NCBI RefSeq assembly: GCF_015694405.1
Contig: NZ_JADQDB010000005.1
Location: 210,589-274,588, forward strand
Reading direction: 5' to 3'
Length of the DNA stretch: 64,000 nt
From: Pelagibacterium limicola
Lineage (GTDB): Bacteria > Pseudomonadota > Alphaproteobacteria > Rhizobiales > Devosiaceae
Shown here: positions 1 to 7,511 of the stretch, piece by piece
Position numbering within the stretch: the first letter of the stretch is position 1
Layout of the letters: the number at the start of each line of letters is the position of its first letter
Program-made: the position numbers and the translations under genes
The notes under the pieces: generated by a model
What the model saw: the letters and a program-made list of their open reading frames with translations, nothing else
What the model was told of the DNA's origin: nothing
Databases searched by the model: none

Positions 1-110
1 ACGTTCTCGATCCTTTCGCTAACCACCAGTGACCTCAGGGGTTGCGGGATCGAAGACCGCAGGCCCGAACGCGCGCGAAGACTCGCGGACGCACGGCCGG
101 TCCAAATCCC
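1..110 (-). other. Leader of an FMN-controlled gene lying off the left edge
   Basis: This stretch continues the minus-strand transcript between the FMN aptamer and its gene. It holds GC-rich sequence able to fold, which is likely to be the expression platform, and an AAAGGA ribosome binding site at about 11-16. That site places the start codon at or just beyond the window edge. The gene itself is not visible. Alphaproteobacterial FMN aptamers usually precede riboflavin synthesis genes or a riboflavin importer, so that is the expectation rather than something seen. Confidence 0.5.
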
Positions 111-252
111 GTTCTCTTCCATCCGGACTATGACCGTCGGCTTCGGAATCGCACCGAATCTGCTGACCCTTTCCAACAGGAAAGGCGCTCGCGGGCTTCG
201 GGCATTGGAGCCCGTTACCGCCGGTGGGGACTTCCACCCCGCCCTGAGAACG
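111..252 (-). promoter_or_regulatory. FMN riboswitch (RFN element)
   Basis: Read on the minus strand, this region carries the conserved RFN blocks in order: CAGGGCGGGGTGGAAGTCCC, CACCGGCGGTAA, AGCCCGCGAGCG, a variable stem, GGTCAGCAGATTCGGTG, TTCCGAAGCCGACGGTCATA and GTCCGGATGGAAGAGAAC. These are the junction and helix sequences of the FMN aptamer. FMN binding would repress the gene to the left, outside the window. The aptamer family is secure. Whether control is by termination or by hiding the ribosome binding site cannot be decided without the start of the gene. Confidence 0.95.
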
Positions 253-288
253 TCTATGCGGCACTTCATCGTGAAGCGCCGATGAAAT

Positions 289-317
289 AGATAGCGCCGC
301 GGATATTCGGGATCAAG
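289..317 (-). promoter_or_regulatory. Candidate promoter for the FMN riboswitch transcript
   Basis: On the minus strand, CTTGAT (312-317) and CTATCT (289-294) are separated by 17 bases. They resemble the alphaproteobacterial housekeeping pattern CTTGAC-N17-CTATAT. The transcript would start about 30 bases upstream of the aptamer and just downstream of the terminator at 332-364, which is a sensible position. Confidence 0.5.
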
Positions 318-331
318 CACTTTAAGCCAAC

Positions 332-364
332 AAAAAAGGACCACCCGGATTTCGAGTGGTCCTT
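332..364 (-). terminator. Rho-independent terminator
   Basis: On the minus strand a 7-bp stem GGACCAC/GTGGTCC (356-362 with 338-344), extended by two A-T pairs, is followed at once by a run of six T. It ends the transcript coming from the right, either the small RNA/peptide unit at 422-527 or sulP read-through. It insulates the FMN-controlled gene from upstream transcription. Confidence 0.85.
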
Positions 365-421
365 CCATGATACCGTCACGCAAAGAGTGACTGAACCATC
401 AGATGGTTCGGAGGAAGAAGA

Positions 422-499
422 TCAAAGCGCCGAGGGCTGCCTCGCCGCTATCACCTCACACCCAAAGCCGCTCCCGCCTGCGCGGATCTCACTAGACAT
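422..499 (-). CDS. 25-aa unknown peptide with an extreme Shine-Dalgarno
   Basis: The ORF runs from ATG to TGA and encodes a peptide starting MSSEIRAGG, with one cysteine, four arginines and a GGSGFG stretch. It has no membrane segment or recognised domain. The reason to call it is the translation signal: 15 bases upstream of the ATG (501-515) are exactly complementary to the 3' tail of 16S rRNA, with AGGAGG seven bases from the start. Chance is an unlikely explanation for so long a match at the right spacing. The peptide might be functional, or ribosome recruitment itself could be the function, for example regulation of the RNA. Function unknown. Confidence 0.45.
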   Translation of the reverse strand: MSSEIRAGGSGFGCEVIAARQPSAL

Positions 500-607
500 T
501 GGATCACCTCCTTTCAACTGGTTGAAAACGGTTACAATGCTGCCTGCGTTCTTGATGCATGACAAGCCCATATCGACCGGGGATCGGCGCGAAAGCGCAG
601 TTCACAA

Positions 608-626
608 ATCGGTTTTTCTTACCGAT
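608..626 (-). terminator. Weak hairpin after sulP
   Basis: A 6-bp stem ATCGGT/ACCGAT with a 7-base A-rich loop lies about 30 bases past the sulP stop and is followed by TTTG on the minus strand. It may be a leaky terminator. If so, part of the sulP transcription would continue into the small RNA region. Confidence 0.3.
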
Positions 627-657
627 AATGCGCGCGCTGATCGGGCGGCGCCCGCTT

Positions 658-2361
658 TCATCCCCCATCCTTGTCGAGAAATGCCAAAGCCGAGGCGACA
701 TCGGGCTTGTACTTGACCATGGGCGGGCGGACGCCATGGGTCAGGAGCATCCGCCGGATGGGAGCGCGCGCACCGGCGATGATGAACCTTATGCCCGATT
801 GACGTGCCTTGCGCGCGGCACCTTCGAGCGCGTGGGCGGCGGTCGAGTCGAGCACCGGCAGGTCGGTGCAATCGAGCACAAAGTTTTTGCGCTGATCGGC
901 TATGCGATCGAGGATCGCTCCAACGCTCGCCGCTGCGCCGAAAAAGAAGGCCCCGGAAATCTTGTATACGACCGTAGCGTTATCGGTCGCTTGCCTGGGG
1001 TCGTATGGAGACTTGTCATCAGTCTCGGGATGGGTATGCGTTGCCTTGCGTTCTTCGATGGCCACCGCAGCCGCCATGCGGTGAATGAACAAGAGCGCGC
1101 CGAGCGCAAAGCCCACGACGATACCCTCGGTCAGGTCGCGGAAAACGACCAGCAGGAAAGTCACTGCCAAAACCGCGGCGTCCCCGCGCGAGCCGCGGAA
1201 CAGCGCCGAGATCGCGTGACGCTCGATCATGTTCCAGGCGACGACCACCAGTACCCCCGCCAGGGCAGCGAGGGGGATGTAGCTGGCAAGTGGTGCGGCG
1301 ACCATCACGAAGCCGAGCAGGAAGAGCGCATGGAGCATTCCCGAAACCGGCGTGCGTCCGCCCGAGCGCACATTGGTCGCGGTGCGCGCGATGGTCCCGG
1401 TGACACAGATGCCGCCGAAAAGTGCCGAACCGATATTGGCAATGCCCTGACCGAGAAGCTCGGAATTGGAGCGGTGCCGCCGCCCCGTCATGCCGTCGGC
1501 GACGACAGCAGAGAGCAGCGATTCGATCGCCCCCAGGAGCGCAAATGCAATGGCATCGGGCAAGACCGCGATGATCCGCTCCCCACTGATCTCAGGCAAG
1601 GCGGGAACGGGTAGCGCATTGGGAATACCGCCGAACTGGCTCCCGATGGTTGCGACCGGCAGGCCGAACAGGCCGGCAATTAGCGCTGTAGCGGCCACCG
1701 CAATCAACAAGGCCGGCAATCTCGGTGCGAAACGGTTGAGCGCAAGGATCATCGCGATGGTTCCGAATCCCACCGCAACCGCAACACCATTCATGGTGGG
1801 GAGCGCGACCCAAAGTACGTGGAGCTTTTCGACGATTTCGCCCGGCTCCCGCCCGTCGAGCGTGAGTCCGAACAAATCCCGTAGCTGGCTGGCCAGGATG
1901 ATAATCGCAATGCCGGCGGTAAATCCCACCGTCACCGGATATGGAATGAACTTGATGAAGGTGCCCAGGCGCAGCAATCCGATGCCGATCATCAACACCC
2001 CCGACAGCGCGGTGGCGAGCAGCAAGCCGTCAACGCCGTGGCGCGCGACGGTCGCGGAAACGAGCACAATAAATGCGCCCGCGGGACCACCGATCTGGAA
2101 CCGGCTGCCGCCGAACAGCGAAACAAGGAACCCCCCGACGATCGCCGCATAAAGTCCACGGTCCGGGGTCACCCCCGACGCGATGGCGATCGCCATCGAA
2201 AGCGGCAGCGCAACGATTGCGACAGTCAGCCCGGCGATTGCGTCTGCCCGCAATTGGGTAAAGCCATACCCTTCGCGCAGCGTTGTGAGGCTTTTGGGCG
2301 TGAACTCTTCGATGAAGCTCGGCTTGTCCGCGGCTACCGGGCGGTGGGAAGTTGAGGTCAT
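658..2361 (-). CDS. SulP-family inorganic anion transporter with STAS domain
   Basis: This 567-aa inner-membrane protein has a hydrophobic core of many membrane helices (about residues 40-425). The amphipathic N-terminal part includes the family stretch GLTVAIVALPLSMAIAIASG, typical of SulP. A cytoplasmic STAS domain follows (about 450-560), whose loop motif LDSTAAHAL is the anti-sigma-antagonist-like signature. Family members move sulfate, bicarbonate or dicarboxylates by proton or sodium coupling. No neighbour fixes the substrate: a carbonic anhydrase or sulfur assimilation gene would, and neither is present. The gene is preceded by a 140-base leader with a strong hairpin and stands alone. 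Family confident, substrate unknown. Confidence 0.92.
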   Translation of the reverse strand: MTSTSHRPVAADKPSFIEEFTPKSLTTLREGYGFTQLRADAIAGLTVAIVALPLSMAIAIASGVTPDRGLYAAIVGGFLVSLFGGSRFQIGGPAGAFIVLVSATVARHGVDGLLLATALSGVLMIGIGLLRLGTFIKFIPYPVTVGFTAGIAIIILASQLRDLFGLTLDGREPGEIVEKLHVLWVALPTMNGVAVAVGFGTIAMILALNRFAPRLPALLIAVAATALIAGLFGLPVATIGSQFGGIPNALPVPALPEISGERIIAVLPDAIAFALLGAIESLLSAVVADGMTGRRHRSNSELLGQGIANIGSALFGGICVTGTIARTATNVRSGGRTPVSGMLHALFLLGFVMVAAPLASYIPLAALAGVLVVVAWNMIERHAISALFRGSRGDAAVLAVTFLLVVFRDLTEGIVVGFALGALLFIHRMAAAVAIEERKATHTHPETDDKSPYDPRQATDNATVVYKISGAFFFGAAASVGAILDRIADQRKNFVLDCTDLPVLDSTAAHALEGAARKARQSGIRFIIAGARAPIRRMLLTHGVRPPMVKYKPDVASALAFLDKDGG

Positions 2362-2425
2362 GGGCCTGCTGCCTTTTCAGAGGTGCCAAAAAGGCGGCGG
2401 GATCGTCGGCAGGGCTGTCGGCGGT

Positions 2426-2449
2426 CGCCGTCGCATCGAAACGACGGCG
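2426..2449 (-). promoter_or_regulatory. Perfect hairpin in the sulP leader
   Basis: CGCCGTCG and CGACGGCG form a perfect 8-bp stem around an 8-base loop, about 65 bases upstream of the sulP start. No T-run follows, so it is not a simple terminator of the upstream permease gene. It may be an mRNA structure or a protein-binding inverted repeat. Confidence 0.4.
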
Positions 2450-2505
2450 AGCTTAGGCGTTTGCGCCCTAATAAGGCAATAACGCTTACGTAATAGGGGT
2501 GGTCC

Positions 2506-3393
2506 TCAGGTGAGCACGTATCGTCGCCGGTATTCGCTTGCGAGGAAAACGAGGATCACTGCGACGGCAAGCCCGCCTGCGAGCGACGTCCAGTTTACCC
2601 CCGCGAACATTCTCACGATGAGCCCGGGCGCATTCCACGGCTCGCCCAAAACCCAGACAGTTTCGAAATCGAGCCCCTGGAACCGGAAATTCATCCGCTC
2701 CTTGAGGAAGTTGAGGATCAGCCCCCCGTCGCGTTCCCAGCGGCGGGTCAACAGATTCTCGAAAAGGCCGGCCGTCACCGGGATAAGAAAGGCGAGCGGG
2801 ATGGCCCAGCGGCGAAAGAGGACGCTCAGAAGTCCTACCCACGCAAAGAACGGAGCGTACCAGAGCAAGCCGAGGGCGTAGAACACGATGGCGACCGCGA
2901 GGATATTGAAATAGGCGCCAATGGTTTCGAACGGCCCGGGAGGCGAAAAGCCGGCAAGCACATTACCTGCGCTGAATGCAGGGAGATAGGCGATCACCCC
3001 ACTGATCGCCACGGCAAGAAGGATGGCCGTGGGAAAAACCGTAAAGGCGGCTGTCATCTTGGCGCCGAAAATCTTGAAATCGGTCTGCGGCATGGACTTC
3101 CAGAACAGCATCGAGTTGTTCCTGCTGTCTGACGAAAACGCATCGGCGAAATAGAAGAACAGCATGACGAGCAGATAGATCCACCAGCCGGCCGCAAGGA
3201 AAGCAAAGGCGGCTTCATAAAAGCGCAGCGCGCTCGACATCTCCTCGTGCAGCCGGGCATCAAAGCTCACGGACCACGTCATATAGAGCGAAGCGAGCAG
3301 CATGAGCCCGAGGAGAATGGCGGGCCCGAAAACGAATGCGCCGCGATGTTCGAGATATTCGCGTTTAACGAGAGCAATCATCGCCTGCATCAT
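2506..3393 (-). CDS. ABC transporter permease (ABC-2 type)
   Basis: This 295-aa hydrophobic protein has about six membrane helices and a charged N-terminus (KREYLEHRG) typical of ABC-2 permeases. It overlaps the ATPase gene by ATGA, so the two are translationally coupled. Together with the GntR regulator they match the three-gene YtrA-type layout: small GntR repressor, ATPase, permease. Such systems often export cell-envelope-active compounds or lipids and respond to them. There is no duplicated second permease, so the transporter probably works as a homodimer. The substrate cannot be read from the sequence. Confidence 0.85.
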   Translation of the reverse strand: MMQAMIALVKREYLEHRGAFVFGPAILLGLMLLASLYMTWSVSFDARLHEEMSSALRFYEAAFAFLAAGWWIYLLVMLFFYFADAFSSDSRNNSMLFWKSMPQTDFKIFGAKMTAAFTVFPTAILLAVAISGVIAYLPAFSAGNVLAGFSPPGPFETIGAYFNILAVAIVFYALGLLWYAPFFAWVGLLSVLFRRWAIPLAFLIPVTAGLFENLLTRRWERDGGLILNFLKERMNFRFQGLDFETVWVLGEPWNAPGLIVRMFAGVNWTSLAGGLAVAVILVFLASEYRRRYVLT

Positions 3394-4274
3394 GCCGCTC
3401 CGGCGTTAACCGTTTCGCGCTGCATGAGCGCAACGAAAAGGTCTGAAAGCGTGGGTGTCGAAAGCTGCCCCAGGGGCGCAAGCGAAGCGCGCGGGACGCC
3501 GTCGAAGATCATGACGGTCTGGCCGAAACGGGTCTCGCCGAATACCGGCCCCAAGGCTCGTGCCTTTTCGATATTCCCAGGATCCGAAACAACGAGCTGG
3601 ACGTACTTCTCATTGACCGTTTCCATCTGCATATGGACGATCAACTCGCCATCGCGGATAAACATGATATCGGAGAGCATGAATTCGATTTCGTCGACTT
3701 GGTGGGTGGTGATGAGCAGGGTGCGTTCCTCGGTCATGTAGTCTTCGAGGAGGCGACGGTAGAACCGTTTCCGATAGGTGATATCGAGGCCGAGGGTGGG
3801 TTCGTCGAGCACCAGGAGTTTCGCATCGATGGCCATGACCACGGCCAAATGAAGCTGGGCAATCATCCCCTTTGAGAGATTCTTGATTCTGGCCTCGGGC
3901 CGGATATCGGTTCCCGCAAGGAAATCGCGCGCCTTTTCCTGGCTGAAATTAGGGTGGATGTTGGTAAGCAGGGCGAAGAGCTCGCGCACCCGCAGAAAGC
4001 GCGGCAGGCTCGCCACGTCGGAGATGAACGCCACGTTGTTCATCAGTTCCGCGCGATGGGCAAAGGGGTCGAGCCCAAGAACCTCGATCCGACCCTCGCA
4101 TTGGGTCAGGCCCAAAAGCGCGTTGAGTGTTGTCGTCTTACCCGCGCCGTTGTGCCCCACAAGGCCGTAAATGCGTCCGGCGGGAATATCGAAGTCCAGC
4201 CCGTGCAGCACTTCGGACTTGCCGAACCGCTTGCGCAAGCCGCGCGCGGATATGATGGGCGCCTCGATGGTCAT
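3390..4274 (-). CDS. ABC transporter ATP-binding protein
   Basis: This 294-aa ATPase has a Walker A GHNGAGKTT at residues 40-48, signature LSKGM at 133-137, Walker B LLVLDEPT at about 153-160, a D-loop LGLD and the switch histidine in THQVDE near 191. The signature replaces the usual LSGGQ, as is common in drug and lipid exporter ATPases. The C-terminal 80 residues form an accessory region. The gene overlaps both neighbours by ATGA (GntR upstream, permease downstream), so all three proteins should be made from one message. Confidence 0.93.
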   Translation of the reverse strand: MTIEAPIISARGLRKRFGKSEVLHGLDFDIPAGRIYGLVGHNGAGKTTTLNALLGLTQCEGRIEVLGLDPFAHRAELMNNVAFISDVASLPRFLRVRELFALLTNIHPNFSQEKARDFLAGTDIRPEARIKNLSKGMIAQLHLAVVMAIDAKLLVLDEPTLGLDITYRKRFYRRLLEDYMTEERTLLITTHQVDEIEFMLSDIMFIRDGELIVHMQMETVNEKYVQLVVSDPGNIEKARALGPVFGETRFGQTVMIFDGVPRASLAPLGQLSTPTLSDLFVALMQRETVNAGAA

Positions 4275-4627
4275 TTGCGATCTCCGTTATCCAGAAGGTC
4301 CTTTACGTCGAGCCCAAGGGCAGCGATCCGGGTGAGAATCGCCGGCCAGTCTTCGGCCAGAAATTTTTCGCGCTCGTGGTGCAAAAGGGCGGCGCGCGCG
4401 CCTGTGGTCACGAATATGCCCAGTCCCCGGCGCTTTTCCACGATGCCCAGATCGACCAACGCCTCGTAGGATTTTGTGACGGTCAGGGGATTGACGGAAA
4501 GGTCGGTTGCGACCTGACGCACGGATGGCAGGGCATCGCCTTCATCGATGGAGCCATTGAGGATCATCTCGATCATCCTTTGCCGGATTTGGATAAAGAT
4601 CGGCTGGTCGTCACGCCATTGGGTCAT
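4271..4627 (-). CDS. GntR-family regulator, YtrA subfamily
   Basis: The 118-aa protein begins MTQWRDDQPIFIQIRQRM and carries a winged helix-turn-helix (about 10-78, including DALPSVRQVATDLSVNPLTV). It has only a short C-terminal tail and no effector domain, as in YtrA-type regulators of ABC operons. I chose the ATG at 4627 because GGAA lies at suitable spacing and the family starts here. An in-frame ATG at 4639 would add four residues. It probably represses its own operon through the inverted repeat at 4643-4664. Because that repeat lies between this operon and the divergent antiporter gene, it might affect both. Confidence 0.9.
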   Translation of the reverse strand: MTQWRDDQPIFIQIRQRMIEMILNGSIDEGDALPSVRQVATDLSVNPLTVTKSYEALVDLGIVEKRRGLGIFVTTGARAALLHHEREKFLAEDWPAILTRIAALGLDVKDLLDNGDRK

Positions 4628-4642
4628 GTGCAGTTCCATATA

Positions 4643-4664
4643 GTGTAGTATATCAGTATAACAC
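4643..4664. promoter_or_regulatory. Candidate GntR/YtrA operator
   Basis: The 22-bp sequence has the interrupted dyad GTGTnnTA...TAnnACAC. YtrA-type repressors bind GTGTA-like half sites, and this one sits a few bases upstream of the regulator's start codon, inside its predicted promoter. It is a strong candidate for autoregulation. Confidence 0.55.
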
Positions 4665-4681
4665 CAGATCGCTTTCGTCAA
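4653..4681 (-). promoter_or_regulatory. Candidate promoter of the GntR-ABC operon
   Basis: TTGACG (4676-4681) and TACTGA (4653-4658) are spaced by 17 bases on the minus strand. The operator overlaps the -10 region. Transcription would start near 4645, leaving a leader of about 18 bases before the ATG at 4627. The -10 match is only moderate. Confidence 0.4.
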
Positions 4682-4747
4682 CCGGGCTTCTTGCGGACGC
4701 TCCGGCGTTGGTCTAGCCTCCCGCTCCATCTTCAAGGGGCGGATTTA

Positions 4748-6595
4748 ATGGCAGGCGAAGCGGCACACGGCAGTATCGAACTTTTCCCGGTTGTCGCGAT
4801 CCTTGCGGCGGGCGTCGCCGCGGTGCCCATCTTCAAACGTATCGGGCTGGGTTCGGTTCTAGGCTACATCGCCGCCGGTCTTGTCATCGGCCCATTCGGG
4901 CTGAGGATCGTCACCGAACCCGAATTGATCCTGCACACGGCCGAGTTGGGCGTGGTCATGTTCCTGTTCGTCATCGGACTGGAAATGCAGCCGCGCAGGC
5001 TCTGGAGCCTGAGGCGCGAGATTTTCGGGCTGGGGGTATTGCAGGTCGCCACCTGCGCCATGCTCCTCACCGGGGCGGGCGTGCTTATTGGGCTGCCGCC
5101 ACTCATTGCACTGATATCGGGTTTGGGCTTTGTGCTCACGTCCACGGCGATCGTTTTCCAGACGCTTGAGGAGCGCGGCGAATTGACGACCCCTGCCGGG
5201 CAGAAAATGGTGTCTGTGCTGCTGCTCGAAGACCTCGCCATCGTACCCCTGCTTGCCTTCATCGCATTCATCGCCCCACAGGCCGGCGAAGTGACGCTGA
5301 TCGACCGGTTGACCGGCATCGGCATTGCAGTCGGGGCCATCGTCGGGCTGGTACTGGTCGGGCGGTTCCTGCTCAATCCTCTCTTCCGCATCCTCGCTAA
5401 CGCCCATGCGCGAGAGGTGATGACCGCGGCGGCGCTGCTCGTCGTGCTCGGGGCGGCGCTGGCGATGGATATCAGCGGACTCTCGATGGCGATGGGCGCG
5501 TTTCTGGCCGGCGTGCTACTTTCGGAATCGAGCTTCCGCCATCAGTTGGAAGCCGACATCGAACCGTTCCGTGGCATCCTTTTGGGTCTGTTCTTCATTG
5601 CCGTCGGCATGTCGCTCGACCTTGCGGTGATCGCGGCGAACTACCCGTTCATCATCTTGGCGGTCATTGTCTACATGATCGTCAAGGCGCTGGGTATTTA
5701 CCTGATCGCGCGACTGCTGCGCTCGACCAATCTCGAAGCGCTCGAACGCGCAGTACTCATGGCGCAGGGTGGGGAGTTCGCCTTCGTTTTGTTCTCAGCC
5801 GCATTGGGCGCAGGGATTCTCACCCCGGAGATGAACGCGATCCTTGCGACTACGGTGATCGTTTCGATGATCCTCACTCCGCTCATCATCGTCGTCTTCA
5901 ACCGCTACAAACCCAAGGACGGTTTGAGCCTCGATGGCGTGGAGGAAGTGGCGGACGGGCTGTCGGGGACCGTGCTCATCATCGGCTTCGGGCGCTTCGC
6001 GCAACTGGTATGCCAGCCGCTGCTGGCGAAGGGGGTGGACGTCACCATCATCGACAACGACGTCGAGATGATCCAGGCCGCCGCCAGATTCGGCTTCAAG
6101 GTCTATTACGGCGATGGCACGCGGCCCGACATCCTTCACGCGGCAGGCGCGGGTAGCGCGCGGATGATTCTCGTCTGCATCGACCGGCCGGACGATGCGA
6201 CCCTGATCGCCGAGCATATCAAGCACGAGTACCCGCTGGCGACGCTCTTTGTGCGCGCCTTTGACCGCGAACATGCCCTCAAGCTCACCGGTATCGGGGT
6301 CGATTACCATCTGCGTGAAATGCTCGAGTCCTCGCTCGTTTTCGGACGCCAGGTGTTGATTGCCCTCGGAGTCGACCCGGAAGAGGCACAGGACGTCGTC
6401 GAGGAGGTCCGCAGCCGCGACGCCGAGCGGCTCGAGATGCAGATGGCCGGCGGGCTGATGGCGGGTGCCGATCTTTTGCGCGGCAATACAGGCGGCCCTC
6501 TGCCGACCCCGCTCACCACGCCACGTCGCAAGGGGCAGGCGTTGACAGAAGAAACCGCCGAGATCGTTTCGGGTGTGTCGGGCGAGGCGACTTGA
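4748..6595 (+). CDS. KefB/KefC-type monovalent cation:proton antiporter (CPA2)
   Basis: This 615-aa protein has an N-terminal sodium/proton exchanger domain of about 12 helices (roughly 1-390, with LGYIAAGLVIGPFGL near the start). A cytoplasmic RCK/TrkA-N domain follows (about 405-525) with the Rossmann motif IIGFGRFAQ and the acidic end-of-strand IIDND. The tail of about 90 residues is charged. Family members exchange potassium or sodium for protons and are gated by nucleotides or glutathione adducts. No KefF/KefG ancillary gene is adjacent. I start at the ATG at 4748, behind a weak GGGGCGG site, because the upstream extension is arginine-rich and not family-like. Confidence 0.9.
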   Translation: MAGEAAHGSIELFPVVAILAAGVAAVPIFKRIGLGSVLGYIAAGLVIGPFGLRIVTEPELILHTAELGVVMFLFVIGLEMQPRRLWSLRREIFGLGVLQVATCAMLLTGAGVLIGLPPLIALISGLGFVLTSTAIVFQTLEERGELTTPAGQKMVSVLLLEDLAIVPLLAFIAFIAPQAGEVTLIDRLTGIGIAVGAIVGLVLVGRFLLNPLFRILANAHAREVMTAAALLVVLGAALAMDISGLSMAMGAFLAGVLLSESSFRHQLEADIEPFRGILLGLFFIAVGMSLDLAVIAANYPFIILAVIVYMIVKALGIYLIARLLRSTNLEALERAVLMAQGGEFAFVLFSAALGAGILTPEMNAILATTVIVSMILTPLIIVVFNRYKPKDGLSLDGVEEVADGLSGTVLIIGFGRFAQLVCQPLLAKGVDVTIIDNDVEMIQAAARFGFKVYYGDGTRPDILHAAGAGSARMILVCIDRPDDATLIAEHIKHEYPLATLFVRAFDREHALKLTGIGVDYHLREMLESSLVFGRQVLIALGVDPEEAQDVVEEVRSRDAERLEMQMAGGLMAGADLLRGNTGGPLPTPLTTPRRKGQALTEETAEIVSGVSGEAT

Positions 6596-6649
6596 CGGCT
6601 CGGGGCGAAGGGGAAGAAAAGCCGGTCATTTCCCGTTCACCGGTTGGTG

Positions 6650-6655
6650 CTATAT
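6650..6655 (+). promoter_or_regulatory. Candidate -10 element, possibly leaderless message
   Basis: A perfect alphaproteobacterial CTATAT lies only seven bases before the ATG at 6663. If used, transcription would begin at or next to the start codon. No good -35 hexamer is visible and no ribosome binding site precedes the ATG. Confidence 0.35.
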
Positions 6656-6662
6656 TGGCGCG

Positions 6663-7364
6663 ATGAACAACATGAACCCGATTGTGCGTCACCTCGATAC
6701 AGTCACCGACTGGGTGTTCGATCTCGATAATACGCTCTATCCGCGAGCCTGTAATCTTTTCGCCCAGATCGATATCCGTATCACCCATTACGTAATGGAG
6801 CTGGCACGCCTCGATTTCGAGGCGGCGCGCGCGTTGCAGAAAACCTATTACCGCGATCACGGCACCACGCTCAACGGCCTCATGCACTCCCACGCCGTGG
6901 ACCCAGATCACTATCTCAATGCGGTCCACGCCATCGATTATTCCCCGGTCGAGCCGCATCCCGAGCTGGTCGCAGCCATCCGCGCGCTGCCGGGGCGCAA
7001 GTTCATCTTCACCAATGCTGACGAAGGCCACGCCCGCGCCGTGCTTTCGCGCCTGGGTGCCGACGATCTCTTCGAAGCCATCTTCGATATCCGTTCGGCG
7101 CGCTTCCAGCCCAAGCCCTTGCGGGAGGCCTACGAGTCCTTCCTTGCCGAGCATGCGGTCGATCCCGGGTCGGCGATCATGTTTGATGATCTTGAAAAGA
7201 ATCTCGTGGTCCCTCACGAAACGGGGATGATCACGGTGCAGGTCGTCGCTGGAGAGGACTTCGTGCACGAACAGGTCGATGCATGGGAGCTTGGGCGGGG
7301 GGACGCACAGCCCCACGTCCATCACGTGACCGACGACCTCGTGGGCTTCCTGCGCTGGCGCTGA
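6663..7364 (+). CDS. HAD-family pyrimidine 5'-nucleotidase-like hydrolase
   Basis: This 233-aa HAD hydrolase has motif I DLDNTLYP (catalytic aspartates about 20 and 22), motif II in IFTNADEGHA, the motif III lysine in QPKPL and motif IV MFDDLEKN. The layout matches the SDT1/YjjG-like group, which dephosphorylates pyrimidine nucleotides and similar phosphates in the cytoplasm. The start at 6663 is chosen because MNNMNPIVRHLD runs directly into the first strand. The upstream extension overlaps the antiporter gene. It stands alone between two unrelated genes, so the physiological substrate is open. Confidence 0.88.
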   Translation: MNNMNPIVRHLDTVTDWVFDLDNTLYPRACNLFAQIDIRITHYVMELARLDFEAARALQKTYYRDHGTTLNGLMHSHAVDPDHYLNAVHAIDYSPVEPHPELVAAIRALPGRKFIFTNADEGHARAVLSRLGADDLFEAIFDIRSARFQPKPLREAYESFLAEHAVDPGSAIMFDDLEKNLVVPHETGMITVQVVAGEDFVHEQVDAWELGRGDAQPHVHHVTDDLVGFLRWR

Positions 7365-7511
7365 ACGCCGCCCGTCATCTAATTGCCAAACACTCAGCGC
7401 AACAAATGCCGCTAGCTCTTGCTGCGGGCGATGATTATAAATCCCGCTCATATTGCCCCTGATAATCAACAGACGCGCTACGCACGGCGCGATAAAATGA
7501 GGATACGGACC

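Larger units (their letters stand above)
332..527 (-). ncRNA. Candidate structured small transcript with a tiny ORF
   Basis: Four hairpins line up on the minus strand: TTTCAAC-loop-GTTGAAA (512-527), directly abutting the ribosome binding site; ATGGTTC/GAACCAT mirror stem (393-409); GTCAC/GTGAC (375-391); and the terminator (332-364). Between the first and second lies a 25-codon ORF. Such dense folding in about 200 bases, ending in a strong terminator, is typical of a small RNA or a dual-function peptide mRNA. I do not recognise a named family. No convincing promoter was found, so it could instead be the 3' part of the sulP transcript. Confidence 0.4.

Noticed and set aside
501-516. Sequence identical to the 16S rRNA 3' tail on the plus strand
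   Set aside because: Only about 15 bases match and nothing upstream resembles 16S rRNA, so it is not an rRNA fragment; the minus-strand Shine-Dalgarno explanation fits better.
559-1614. 351-codon plus-strand frame
   Set aside because: It lies antisense within sulP, has low-complexity R/D/E/H-rich composition typical of a shadow frame and no domain.
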